This document shows positions 11,976 to 20,400 of a DNA stretch of 64,000 nucleotides, in pieces. The DNA lies in NCBI GenBank assembly GCA_036013505.1, contig CP107851.1, positions 9,348,001-9,412,000 on the forward strand, in the 5' to 3' direction. The DNA is from Streptomyces sp. NBC_00510. GTDB taxonomy: Bacteria; Actinomycetota; Actinomycetes; Streptomycetales; Streptomycetaceae. The notes under the pieces are model-generated. The model was not told where the DNA came from. It made no database searches and worked only from the letters and a program-made list of their open reading frames with translations. The position numbers and the translations under genes are program-made. The stretch's first letter is position 1; the number at the start of each line of letters is the position of its first letter.

Positions 11976-12722
11976 TCAGGACCGGTCGAAGGTCGCGGGC
12001 ACCGGCAGCGTGGACCACCGTGGCACCGGCCAGGCGACGACGAAGGCGCGGCCTACCACGTCGTCCAGGGGCACGAAGCCCCCTCCGGGTTCGTTCACGT
12101 GGGCGCGTGAGTCCCACGAGGCGTCGCGGTGGTCGCCCATCACCCACAGGTGGCCCTCGGGGACCGTGACCTTTCCGACCGGGAGGTCGTCGCACGGCGT
12201 GGCGCCGGGGTAGACGTACGGCTCGTCCAGCGGCTTCCCGTTCACCGTGACCGGCTCGCCGCGCTCGCACTCCACGGTGTCGCCGCCGACCGCGATCACG
12301 CGCTTGATGAGGTCCCGCTCGTCGGAGGAGGGCGCCAGTCCGATGAACGCGAACGCCTTCGTGATCACGTTGCCGCCGCTCTGCTGCGGCTGGCCGCGCA
12401 GCCAGCCGCCGGGATCGCGGAAGACGACCACCTCGCCGCGCTGCGGGGTCGCCCCGAACCACGGGGTGAGCTTGTCGACCAGGACCCGGTCGCCCACCTG
12501 CAGGGTGTTCTGCATGGAACCCGAGGGGATGGAGAAGGCCTGCACGAAGAAGGTCTTGATCCCCAGCGCCATGACCAGTGCCACGACGACCAGGATCGGC
12601 AGCTCCTGCCACCAGGGACGCTGCGCCCGGACCCTTCGGGGCCGTCTCCGGCGGGCCGGCGCCTCCGGTGCGTCCTCGCCGGTGCCGCGGAACCCCGTCC
12701 GGCCGTCCTCTCCAGCGGTCAT
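11976..12722 (-). CDS. lepB: Signal peptidase I
   Basis: The 248-residue protein has a basic N-terminus, one membrane anchor (about 41-62, ELPILVVVALVMALGIKTFF) and a type I signal peptidase catalytic domain outside the membrane. The nucleophile is Ser69 in IPSGSMQNTL and the general base is Lys140 in DLIKRVIAVGGD. The VMGDHRDASWDSR box is also conserved. The enzyme removes signal peptides from Sec- and Tat-exported proteins, several of which are encoded nearby. GGAGGAG precedes the ATG. Streptomycetes carry several paralogous signal peptidases, and this one lies outside the usual ribosomal-protein cluster context, so it is probably an accessory copy. Confidence 0.93.
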   Translation of the reverse strand: MTAGEDGRTGFRGTGEDAPEAPARRRRPRRVRAQRPWWQELPILVVVALVMALGIKTFFVQAFSIPSGSMQNTLQVGDRVLVDKLTPWFGATPQRGEVVVFRDPGGWLRGQPQQSGGNVITKAFAFIGLAPSSDERDLIKRVIAVGGDTVECERGEPVTVNGKPLDEPYVYPGATPCDDLPVGKVTVPEGHLWVMGDHRDASWDSRAHVNEPGGGFVPLDDVVGRAFVVAWPVPRWSTLPVPATFDRS

Positions 12723-12845
12723 GCCTGCTCCTCCACGGTGTCGGTACGACGGGCGCGGTGCGTGCCCGTACACCTGAACGATCAGGAGTTCCCGCCGCAC
12801 CCTCCCGCGGGCGAGGGAACCGGGACACCGGCCCGCGCGTGGTGA

Positions 12846-13778
12846 ATGGACATGATCGGGAAGAGCGACGCGACCGCTGTGGCGGCACATCTGGCGGCGG
12901 TCTGGTGCGTGGGCTGGGCCCTGACCGGCGTCCAGTTCCAGGCGGTGCTCTTCGCGCTGTTCCTCGGCAGGCCGGCGGTCCTGGCGATCGTGCTCGCCTG
13001 CGGGGCGGCCCTGGCGGCGACGCTGCTCGCGGGCCTGGGCAGGGCCGCCCGGAGCGTCGTGCCGCTCACCCGCCGGGCGGCGGGGCTGTGGGCCTGGACG
13101 GCCGGGGTGTACGCGTCCGGCACCGGTGGTGCGTTCGCCGTGGCGGTGGTGCTCCACCAGGTCGACCACCTGGCGGACTGGGGCGTGCTGTTCACCGCCG
13201 GAGGGACCTGTCACGCGCTCGCCGCCGCGTTCCTCCTGCCCGGCGCCAGGGCCCGGCTGACCGCCCTCGCCGCGGCCGCCGTCCTCGCGGCGGGCGGGGC
13301 GTACGCCGCCTGGGACGCCGCGCGCCCGCCCACCCTCGACGCGTGGCTGAGCGCCAACGGGGTGGACCGCGCCCTGCTGCGCGTCGGCGACCCGCCGCCC
13401 GGTTACACGCTGCACGTCGGGGGTGCGAGCGCCGACGGTTTCGGCGCCCGCTACGAGAGCGCCGGCTCGCCGGCCCTGGGCCTCCAGGTCGAACGTGCCG
13501 GACACGACACACGGCGCGTCGACGCGCGCGGCTGCCCCGTCCCGTTCGGCCAGGAGATCCACTGCCGCGACGACGGGGGCGGCCGCCTGCTGATCGTCCA
13601 CGGCGGCGACCATCCCACCCGCGAACTGCGGCTGCCTCGCGACGGCCTGGTCCACACCGTGAACCTGGACGGATCCGGCGAGGCCGGGCTGCCCGTGGCC
13701 CGCCGGGTCCTGTCGACGCTCCGGCCGGCGACGCGCGCCGAACTCGCCGCTCTGGTGGAGCTGCCGATGCCGCGCTGA
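12846..13778 (+). CDS. Membrane protein of unknown function with C-terminal extracytoplasmic domain
   Basis: I do not recognise this 310-residue protein. The first 165 residues hold four or five hydrophobic helices. The rest is a soluble, probably extracytoplasmic domain of about 150 residues with two cysteines (RGCPVPFGQEIHCRDD) that could form a disulfide. The ATG at 12846 has no good ribosome site, and an ATG at 12852 in the same frame is equally possible. It is divergent from the signal peptidase gene, with 123 bases between them, and converges on the M4 protease gene across a terminator. Confidence 0.65.
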   Translation: MDMIGKSDATAVAAHLAAVWCVGWALTGVQFQAVLFALFLGRPAVLAIVLACGAALAATLLAGLGRAARSVVPLTRRAAGLWAWTAGVYASGTGGAFAVAVVLHQVDHLADWGVLFTAGGTCHALAAAFLLPGARARLTALAAAAVLAAGGAYAAWDAARPPTLDAWLSANGVDRALLRVGDPPPGYTLHVGGASADGFGARYESAGSPALGLQVERAGHDTRRVDARGCPVPFGQEIHCRDDGGGRLLIVHGGDHPTRELRLPRDGLVHTVNLDGSGEAGLPVARRVLSTLRPATRAELAALVELPMPR

Positions 13779-13790
13779 CGGCTCCCGTTC

Positions 13791-13829
13791 CCGGTGGGCC
13801 GGGGCCGGCGTGCGCCGCCGGCCCACCGG
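13791..13829. terminator. Bidirectional terminator hairpin
   Basis: Arms CCGGTGGGCCGG (13791-13802) and CCGGCCCACCGG (13818-13829) form a perfect 12-base-pair stem between the convergent membrane-protein and M4-protease genes. The GC-rich loop can extend the pairing. Confidence 0.75.
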
Positions 13830-13837
13830 ACGTACCG

Positions 13838-16744
13838 TCAGCGGCAGTCGCCTGCCGGGCGGTCGCGGGTCACCAGGTCGAAGGACGTGGTGGTCGTGTC
13901 CAGCCACAGCACACGGCCGCCGGTGGCGGCCACCGCGTGCGTCTGCCGGCCCGGGGCGCACGAGACGCGGCCCAGCGGCGCGCCCTTGGCCGTGTACTGG
14001 TAGAGCTTCGTGTCCAGGTACGGCAGGCCCGTCGGGGACATCGGGTCGACCGTGAGCGTGACGGCCGTGTCCGACGCGGTCAGGGTCCAGGCCCCAATGG
14101 TCGCGGACGAGGTCGCGCGGATGACGTCCGTGGTGCCTGTGCCGTCGAGGCCGCTCCTGCGCAGGGCCGACTGCCCCTCGTCGAAGGGGTCCTCGTCGGC
14201 GAGCCAGTACACGCCGGAGGAGGTCGCCACGGGCGGGCTGGTCCACACCGCGCGGCCCGGGGTACCGAGGGCGGTCCTGCCCGTCCGCGTGTCGTAGACG
14301 TCGACGACGGCACGCCGGTGGCCGGGGTCGTCGCCCCACCAGCCGCTGACGGTGTACGCGATGCGCCCGTCCTTCACGGAGGGCGACTCGGCCCGGACGT
14401 CCGCGTCGCCGGCGGTGGCGTCGGGGCGGTTCAGCGGGACGGTGCGCGGCGCGGGGTCGGAGCCCTTGAGGTAGCGGAGGGTGGTGTGGGCCTGGTCGTC
14501 GTTCTCGTACCAGGCGACCGTGTCGCCGTCCATGCTCAGGCTGCCGATCGAGGCGGAGGCGGTGCTGTAGAGCCGCTTCGCCGGGCCGCCGGTCACGGGG
14601 GCGGACATGAGGTCGTAGGTGTCGCCGACGGCGAGCCACACCACGCGCTTGCCGTCGGTGACGGGGCTGAGGTGGTAGCGGCCGTCCTCCGGTGAGACCT
14701 GGCGGGCCTTGGCCTTGCCGTCGGTGCGGCCGGTCCACACGGCGTACGGGGCCGCGCTGTCGGCGCTGGAGCGGGGGACCGCCCACCAGCCGCCGCCCGT
14801 GGCGGGGCCGATGTCGTTGGCGAGACCGGTCTCCAGGGTGCCGAGCCGGCCGAGCAGGACGTCGCTGTCGAGGCCGAGGTTCTGCTCCCAGCCGGGGACG
14901 ATGCCGTGGGCGTCGAAGGCCTTCTTCACCTTGGCCAGGCGGTCGCCCTTGACGTGCAGGGACTTGGCGGCGGCGATGACCGCGTCACGGCCCTCGGTGA
15001 AGCCGTCGAGGGGGGTGATGTAGGAGGTGAGGGCCTTGTAGACGATTTTGTCGGCGAGTTCGCCGCCGAGGCTCTCGCGGATGTCCCACAGCGCGCCGCC
15101 GAAGATGTGCGAGTTCAGGTGCACACCTCCCTGGTCGTTGCGCGAGCCGAGCGGCATGCTGATGAAGTCCCCGGTGCCCGCGCCGTCGTTGAGGTCGCGG
15201 AAGGCGCACTCCTTCGGCGTCAGCGTGCGGCACAGGTCGCCGCCGATCAGACCGGCGTCCGGGTCGTCCATGCGCGTGCGGCTGACGGTGACGTCGATGG
15301 CGTTGCCGAGGTAGTCGGCGATGGCCTCGTTCATGGCGCCGGACTGGCCGGCGTAGACGAGGTCGGCGGTGTGCTCGACGACGCCGTGCGTCATCTCGTG
15401 GCCGACGACGTCCAGGTCGGAGGCGAGGGAGCGGTACTCGTCGTCACCGGTGCCGTACACCATCTTGCTGCCGTCCCAGAAGGCGTTCACCCAGGGGTAG
15501 CCGAGTTCGGCGGTGACGCCGACGAGGGAGTTGATGGCCATGCCCTCGTCGTCGAGGCTGTCGCGCCGGAAGGTGCCGCGGTAGAACTCGTACACCTTCC
15601 CGGCCGCCCAGTGGGCGTCCACCGCCCCGCTGTCGGTCATCTCCTGCGGCGCCTTCGTGGTCGGCATCGCGAACGGGACCACGCCTTCCGGCCACCCGCC
15701 GTCGAGGTCCATCCACCACAGGCTGGAGGCGTCCCAGGTCTGGATGACGTTGTGGGTCTTGCTGTCGGCCATGTGCGCGGTGTCGCGCAGCAGGTACTGA
15801 CCGGTGGCGGCGTCCTTGCTGAGGTTCAGCGGCACGGTGGTGCCGTTCAGCAGCCTGCCGCTGCCGGTGACGCCCACCGGCGCGGTCGCGGGAGCGGTGG
15901 ATGTCGCGGCTCTCGTCGAAGTGCCGTTCCCTGCCGCTGCGGTGGCGGGTGCCGCGGCCGTGAGGGTGCGCAGCGCGCCGGCCTCGAAGCGGAGGACGCC
16001 GGTGGCGGCGTCGACGTAGACCTCCTGGACCACGGGCGCGCCGGTGGCCGGGTCGGTGCCGCGCACGGTGACGTGGCGGGCGAGCACGCCCTTGCCGGTG
16101 GGCAGCACGGTCAGCCCGCGGTCGGTGCCGGTCAGAGCGGCCGTGGCCGCGGACCGGGACGGTGCGGCCCCGCCGCCTGTTGCGCGCGGCCCGCGGGCGA
16201 GGGAGTCCTCCACCTGACGCACGGCACGCTGCACGGCGGTGGGGGCGGGGAGGGTGGGGTGCGTGGTGTCGAGGTCGAGGGCGGTGAAGTAGGAGCCGGA
16301 GGTGCCGGTGACGGTGCGTTTGCCGTTCTTGTGGTTCATGCGGACGACGTACTGGGCGCCCAGGACGGGGATGCCGTGGTACTTCTGGCCCAGGCGGACG
16401 GTCTCGGTGCCGTCGGCGTCGGTGGTGACGGCGTCGGTGGTCAGGTCGCGGTCGGGGGCGGGGATGCGGTAGCGGTTCCGGTGGCCTGCCAGGTGGGTGC
16501 GGGCGGCGGTGGCGGCGGGTACGGAGGCGTCGGCCGCGTCGGCGAGGCCGTCGATCAGGGCGGGGGTGTCGGTGGCCGGCTGCGGCGCGGGCACCGCCCC
16601 GGTACCGGTGCCGGTGGTGGGGTCGGCGGCGTGGGCGGGGCCGGTCAGGCCGGTGACGCCCAGGGCGACGGCGGCGGCGAGCAGGACGGACAGGCCGGTG
16701 CGGCCGGATCGGTGAACCGGTCTGGGCCGTATGCGTGTTGACAT
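13838..16744 (-). CDS. Secreted M4 (thermolysin-like) zinc metallopeptidase with C-terminal propeller-like domain
   Basis: The 968-residue precursor has a signal peptide ending near GPAHA (about residue 39) and an FTP/PepSY-type propeptide to about residue 280. The thermolysin catalytic domain has the zinc motif His449-Glu450-Met-Thr-His453 and the third ligand Glu473 in NEAIADYLG, with the correct 20-residue spacing. The catalytic-histidine region is GGVHLNSHIFGGALWD. Beyond about residue 620 an additional 340-residue beta-rich region with repeated strand patterns (VVWLAVGD, VAWYEND, VYWLADED, VLWLDT) looks like a propeller. The enzyme should degrade extracellular protein. The ATG has GGAGG nine bases upstream. 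The large C-terminal extension is not typical of thermolysins. Confidence 0.92.
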   Translation of the reverse strand: MSTRIRPRPVHRSGRTGLSVLLAAAVALGVTGLTGPAHAADPTTGTGTGAVPAPQPATDTPALIDGLADAADASVPAATAARTHLAGHRNRYRIPAPDRDLTTDAVTTDADGTETVRLGQKYHGIPVLGAQYVVRMNHKNGKRTVTGTSGSYFTALDLDTTHPTLPAPTAVQRAVRQVEDSLARGPRATGGGAAPSRSAATAALTGTDRGLTVLPTGKGVLARHVTVRGTDPATGAPVVQEVYVDAATGVLRFEAGALRTLTAAAPATAAAGNGTSTRAATSTAPATAPVGVTGSGRLLNGTTVPLNLSKDAATGQYLLRDTAHMADSKTHNVIQTWDASSLWWMDLDGGWPEGVVPFAMPTTKAPQEMTDSGAVDAHWAAGKVYEFYRGTFRRDSLDDEGMAINSLVGVTAELGYPWVNAFWDGSKMVYGTGDDEYRSLASDLDVVGHEMTHGVVEHTADLVYAGQSGAMNEAIADYLGNAIDVTVSRTRMDDPDAGLIGGDLCRTLTPKECAFRDLNDGAGTGDFISMPLGSRNDQGGVHLNSHIFGGALWDIRESLGGELADKIVYKALTSYITPLDGFTEGRDAVIAAAKSLHVKGDRLAKVKKAFDAHGIVPGWEQNLGLDSDVLLGRLGTLETGLANDIGPATGGGWWAVPRSSADSAAPYAVWTGRTDGKAKARQVSPEDGRYHLSPVTDGKRVVWLAVGDTYDLMSAPVTGGPAKRLYSTASASIGSLSMDGDTVAWYENDDQAHTTLRYLKGSDPAPRTVPLNRPDATAGDADVRAESPSVKDGRIAYTVSGWWGDDPGHRRAVVDVYDTRTGRTALGTPGRAVWTSPPVATSSGVYWLADEDPFDEGQSALRRSGLDGTGTTDVIRATSSATIGAWTLTASDTAVTLTVDPMSPTGLPYLDTKLYQYTAKGAPLGRVSCAPGRQTHAVAATGGRVLWLDTTTTSFDLVTRDRPAGDCR

Positions 16745-16939
16745 GGACGAATGCCTCCGGCAGCCCGGAGTGACCCGGGCTCGGTAGTGGGACATCGGAT
16801 GCACGGCGCACCTTCGCGCCCGCGGCTCGCCCTGCACCCTCGTGGTGATCACACCCGGGTGACAAGACGAAAGCCGGGGGGAGTACGCGCAGTTGCACAG
16901 ATGGGAACGGTGTCCGGCACCGGACGCCTGCCTGTTGGG

Positions 16940-17905
16940 TCAGGCGTCGCCGTAGCGGGCGAGCAGCGCCGCGACGTAGGTCTCCAGGCGCGTCGCGAGC
17001 GTCGCCGGGGTGAGGTCGGTGCGGCCGAGTTCGCGCCAGGGGACGGCGACCTTCTCGGCGTCGGGTGCGAAGGCGAGGGCGTCCAGGAGCCGCCAGTAGA
17101 GGTGGGCGCCGGGGGAGGCCGCCAGCCGGCCGCCCGCGGCGGTGTAGAGGTCGGCGAAGCGCAGTCCTGCCCCTGGTCCGTGCAACAGCGCGAGTGCCGT
17201 GGCGCAGTGGGCCACGTCGAGGTCGGCGGGACCCCAGGAGGTCTCGACCCAGTCGACGACGCCGGAGATGCGCAGGTGGCCGCCGTGCCCGGAGAACAGG
17301 ACGTTGCCCGGGTGGAAGTCGCGGTGCAGGAACAGGCCTTCGTGGGCGGGCGGGTCACGGCGTATGACGTCCACCGCGCGGGCCCACAGGTCCGGACGGC
17401 TCGTGGCCTCGGGCGGGCGGACGCGCTCAGGCGCCGTCCAGGCCTGGTAGGTGCGGGGCCGGTCCGTCTCGCCGACGTCGAGCCCGTGGACGCGGACGAG
17501 TTGACGGGCCAGCAGCCACGCCCGCGCCCCTGCGTCCGTGTCCTCCAGGCGTACCTCCCCCGGGAGGAGGGACATGAGCAGCGACGGATGGTCGCAGTGC
17601 TCCGCCGTCGCGTCGACGGCGTGGAACTCGGCGGCGGGGACGGCGGTCGGGCCGAGCAGCGCCAGGATCCGCGCCTCACGGGTGAGCAGGCCCTCCGCGT
17701 GCCGGAGGTAGAAGGGCTTCACGAAGGAACGCAGCACCAACTGGCGTCCGCCTCCCGGCCCCGTGACCCGCAGGCGGCGCATCTGCGAGGTCCAGCCGCC
17801 GCGGAGCCGCTCCGCGGACTCGAGGTGTTCCCCGTCGCGCAGGTGCCGCTGCACCCAGGCGCGGGTGGCCGTCCAGCCGGGCTCGTTCTCCTCCGTCGCC
17901 GTCAT
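16940..17905 (-). CDS. Aminoglycoside phosphotransferase (APH)-fold kinase
   Basis: A 321-residue cytoplasmic protein with the kinase-like catalytic loop HRDFHPGNVLF (about residue 200) and the metal-binding VVDWVE, which are the Brenner and DFG-equivalent motifs of the APH family. The family phosphorylates antibiotics, sugars or other small hydroxyl compounds; the substrate here is unknown, and resistance is not implied. The gene starts 25 bases after the TetR stop codon on the same strand, so the two are probably co-transcribed and the kinase may be controlled by that repressor. Confidence 0.82.
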   Translation of the reverse strand: MTATEENEPGWTATRAWVQRHLRDGEHLESAERLRGGWTSQMRRLRVTGPGGGRQLVLRSFVKPFYLRHAEGLLTREARILALLGPTAVPAAEFHAVDATAEHCDHPSLLMSLLPGEVRLEDTDAGARAWLLARQLVRVHGLDVGETDRPRTYQAWTAPERVRPPEATSRPDLWARAVDVIRRDPPAHEGLFLHRDFHPGNVLFSGHGGHLRISGVVDWVETSWGPADLDVAHCATALALLHGPGAGLRFADLYTAAGGRLAASPGAHLYWRLLDALAFAPDAEKVAVPWRELGRTDLTPATLATRLETYVAALLARYGDA

Positions 17906-17930
17906 CAGGGCACCCTACCGGGCCCGTTGA

Positions 17931-18527
17931 TCAGGCGGTGGCCTGCTGCCGTGCGCCGAGCACCATCGTGATCAGGGACCTCGCGGTGGCCCGGAGCCGG
18001 TCCGCGTCCTGGTAGACGCGCTCGATGACGACGGTGCCGCGGGTCATGGTGACCAGGACCCGCGCGGCCTCGGTGGGAGGGACGGCGAGCAGGCCGGCCG
18101 CGTCGCCGCGGGAGAGCCGTTCGGCCATGACGCCCTCGAGCCGGTCCAGCAGGCCGCGGATCGCGGCCCGGATGGGTTCGGCGTCCGCCTGGGTGTCGGT
18201 GGCGGTCTTGGTCGACAGGCAGCCGCGGGCGGGGGTGCCGTGGGTCATGGAGGCGATGGTGAAGTCGAAGAAGTCCTCCAGCGCCCGCCGGACGTCCGGC
18301 TGGTCCAGCGTGGCGGCGGCCTCGGCGACGAAGGCGCCGGCGTAGTCCTGGAAGACGCGCAGGAACAGCGTCTCCTTGTCGCGGTACGCGTTGTAGAGCG
18401 AGCCGCGCTGCACGCCCGTGGCGGTCGCCAGGTCCTGCATGGAGGTCGCTCCGTACCCCTGGTTCCAGAAGACGTCCAGGATCCGGCCCAGGGTGTGCTG
18501 CTCATCGAACTGACGCCGTCCAGCCAT
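17931..18527 (-). CDS. TetR-family transcriptional regulator
   Basis: A regulator of about 198 residues with an N-terminal TetR HTH (ILDVFWNQGYGATSMQDLATATGVQRGSLYNAYRDKETLF) and a helical ligand domain containing a RGCLSTKTATD segment, close to the AcrR/NemR-like branch. The ATG at 18527 gives the usual MAGRRQFDE beginning; an ATG at 18545 with GGAG before it would add six residues. It is divergent from an MFS transporter gene, with an operator-like palindrome between them (18546-18565), which suggests autoregulation and control of the transporter. The APH-fold kinase gene follows after 25 bases. Confidence 0.9.
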   Translation of the reverse strand: MAGRRQFDEQHTLGRILDVFWNQGYGATSMQDLATATGVQRGSLYNAYRDKETLFLRVFQDYAGAFVAEAAATLDQPDVRRALEDFFDFTIASMTHGTPARGCLSTKTATDTQADAEPIRAAIRGLLDRLEGVMAERLSRGDAAGLLAVPPTEAARVLVTMTRGTVVIERVYQDADRLRATARSLITMVLGARQQATA

Positions 18528-18545
18528 GCGCCCACGGTAATTCAT

Positions 18546-18600
18546 CTTTGACGGCTCCGTCAAAGTTTGCAAGGCTGTCAAACATGACGGGGTTGTCAAA
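18546..18600. promoter_or_regulatory. Candidate TetR operator: palindrome plus iterated GTCAAA half-sites
   Basis: A perfect inverted repeat CTTTGACGG-CT-CCGTCAAAG spans 18546-18565. The half-site GTCAAA recurs at 18559, 18577 and 18595, exactly 18 bases apart, running toward the MFS gene. The array fills the gap between the divergent TetR and MFS genes and is the obvious binding site for the TetR protein. If the regulator starts at 18545, the palindrome covers its ribosome binding site. Confidence 0.75.
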
Positions 18601-18647
18601 GATGGCCCGGACTGCTGACGGACCGGGCGGAAGGCGGAAGCGAGCAC

Positions 18648-19940
18648 ATGACCACCACACCACCGGGACCCGCCGCATGGCGGGCCATAGCGGCGGGCGC
18701 GAGCGCCAGCTTCGTCGGCATCGGCCTCGCCCGGTTCGCCTACACGCCTCTGGTGCCCGAACTGATCAACGCCCACTGGTTCTCCCCGTCCGCGGTGGCG
18801 TACCTGGGCGCGGCCAACCTCGCCGGCTACCTGGCGGGCGCGCTGAGCGCCCGGTGGGTGGGGCGCCGGCTGGGCGACCGCCGGGCCCTGCGGTGGATGA
18901 TGGCGCTCGCCACGCTCGCGCTGCTGGCCTGCAGCGTTCCCGTCTCGGTGCCGTGGTTCTTCCTCTGGCGCCTGGCCTCGGGGCTCGCCGGCGGCGTGAT
19001 CATGGTGCGGGTGGCCGGTGCCGTGCTCCCGTACCTGAAGGGGGAGCGGCGCGGGCTGGCGGGCGGGGCGATCTTCGCGGGGCTCGGTGTCGGCATCGCC
19101 GCCACGGGGACCCTGGTGCCCCTGCTGCTGCACCTCGGACTGCGCGGGACCTGGGCGGGGCTGGCCGTCCTGTGCGCGCTCCTCACCGTACTGAGCTGGA
19201 ACGGCTGGCCGACGCCGGCCGCCGCCCCGTCGCCGTCCGCGGTCCCAGCGGCGCCGGGGCCGGTGCCGGGGGAGCGGAAGCCCGCGCGCTCGCCGCGGCT
19301 GCGGCTGCTGCTCGTGGAGTACGCGCTGATCTCGATGGGTCTCACCCCGGCCATGGCGTTCCTCGCCGACTTCGTCAGCCGGGGCCTGGGCCGCGGTTCC
19401 GCCGGCGGCTCCATGATCTGGATCCTGTACGGGCTCGGCGCCCTCGTCGGGCCCACCCTCTACGGCCTCCTCGGCGACCGCCTCGGTTTCGCCAGGGCCC
19501 TGCTGTTGATCACCCTGGTGCAGGCGGGGGCCCTCGCCGCGCTCGCCGCGGCGCACGGCCTGCCCGAGATCGCGGTGCTGAGCGTGGTCATCGGCTCCTT
19601 CCCGCCCGGGGTGGTGCCCGTCGTGCTGGGCCGCGTCCACGAACTCGTACCGCGGCACCCCGAGGCGCAGTCGGCGGCATGGGGCAAGGCGACCGTCGCC
19701 GGAGCGCTGTCGCTGGCCCTCTCCGCCTACCTCTACTCCTACGTCTTCGCCCGGACCGGTCAGGACCACCGGACGCTGTTCCTCATGGGTGCGGGAGCCC
19801 TGGTCCTCGCTCTGGTCGTCGCCGTCGCCGCGCGGTTCGTCCGCGCGGGCGTGCCCCTGGAGGTGGAAGCGGAGCCGGAGGCGGACGCGGAAGCCGCGCG
19901 CCGCGCGGCCGGCGCCGGGGGCGCCTCGGTCACGGGTTGA
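18648..19940 (+). CDS. YbfB/YjiJ-family MFS transporter
   Basis: A 430-residue protein with about twelve membrane helices. The N-terminus (AAGASASFVGIGLARFAYTPLVPEL) is typical of the YbfB/YjiJ branch of the major facilitator superfamily. A short polar loop at about residues 190-210 separates the two halves. These proteins are proton-coupled exporters or importers with mostly unknown substrates. A GGAAG site lies just before the ATG. The divergent TetR gene and shared operator suggest that the substrate, or a related compound, induces the transporter. Confidence 0.85.
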   Translation: MTTTPPGPAAWRAIAAGASASFVGIGLARFAYTPLVPELINAHWFSPSAVAYLGAANLAGYLAGALSARWVGRRLGDRRALRWMMALATLALLACSVPVSVPWFFLWRLASGLAGGVIMVRVAGAVLPYLKGERRGLAGGAIFAGLGVGIAATGTLVPLLLHLGLRGTWAGLAVLCALLTVLSWNGWPTPAAAPSPSAVPAAPGPVPGERKPARSPRLRLLLVEYALISMGLTPAMAFLADFVSRGLGRGSAGGSMIWILYGLGALVGPTLYGLLGDRLGFARALLLITLVQAGALAALAAAHGLPEIAVLSVVIGSFPPGVVPVVLGRVHELVPRHPEAQSAAWGKATVAGALSLALSAYLYSYVFARTGQDHRTLFLMGAGALVLALVVAVAARFVRAGVPLEVEAEPEADAEAARRAAGAGGASVTG

Positions 19941-20400
19941 GGAGGGCCGAGGGCGAACGGCGTGGCGCGCTTGCGACATGTCGCACAGTGGACACGCCGT
20001 CAGGTTCCCGCCGCCCGCGGTCCGCGCCCGGCGGGGTCCCGGCCGCCGACCGCCGGGCGCGTGCTGTGACCCCGGCCCGTTCGGTATGGCGAACGACGTG
20101 GTCAGCGGCACCGAGGAGCCGTGGCGGCGGTGGACGCGGCGGTGGCGGCGCCCGCGGGGAGCGGAGGCGCCGGTTCCCCCTCGCTCGGGCGCCGGCGTGC
20201 CGCGGCAACCTCACATATCCTCACCAGCCAACAAATGTCATCGGCGCATTGATCAACACCGCTGGCAACTCGCATATAGTGACCGCGAGTTCCCCGCCAA
20301 CACGGAGCCCGTCCGGGAATCGTGTTCGCGGTGGTGCCCGTTTTTGTTGGATTCCGCTTCGCCCATCCCATCCGTCCGTACGGCCCCGAGGTCCTGATCG
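19941..20400. other. Intergenic region, 460 bases, upstream of the conservon
   Basis: No gene is supported here. The segment from about 20210 to 20360 is clearly less GC-rich than its surroundings and probably holds the conservon promoter. A weak -35/-10 candidate is TTGATC (20249) with CATATA (20273), spacing 18. The conservon coding sequence starts directly at 20401, with only a weak ribosome site visible. Confidence 0.45.

Noticed and set aside
16940..17905. Naming the APH-fold kinase an aminoglycoside resistance gene
   Set aside because: Only the general kinase motifs are present. Many members of this fold act on other substrates.
19941..20400. Short open frames between the MFS gene and the conservon
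   Set aside because: They are arginine- and proline-rich, lack ribosome sites and match no pattern I know. A drop in GC content suggests promoter DNA.
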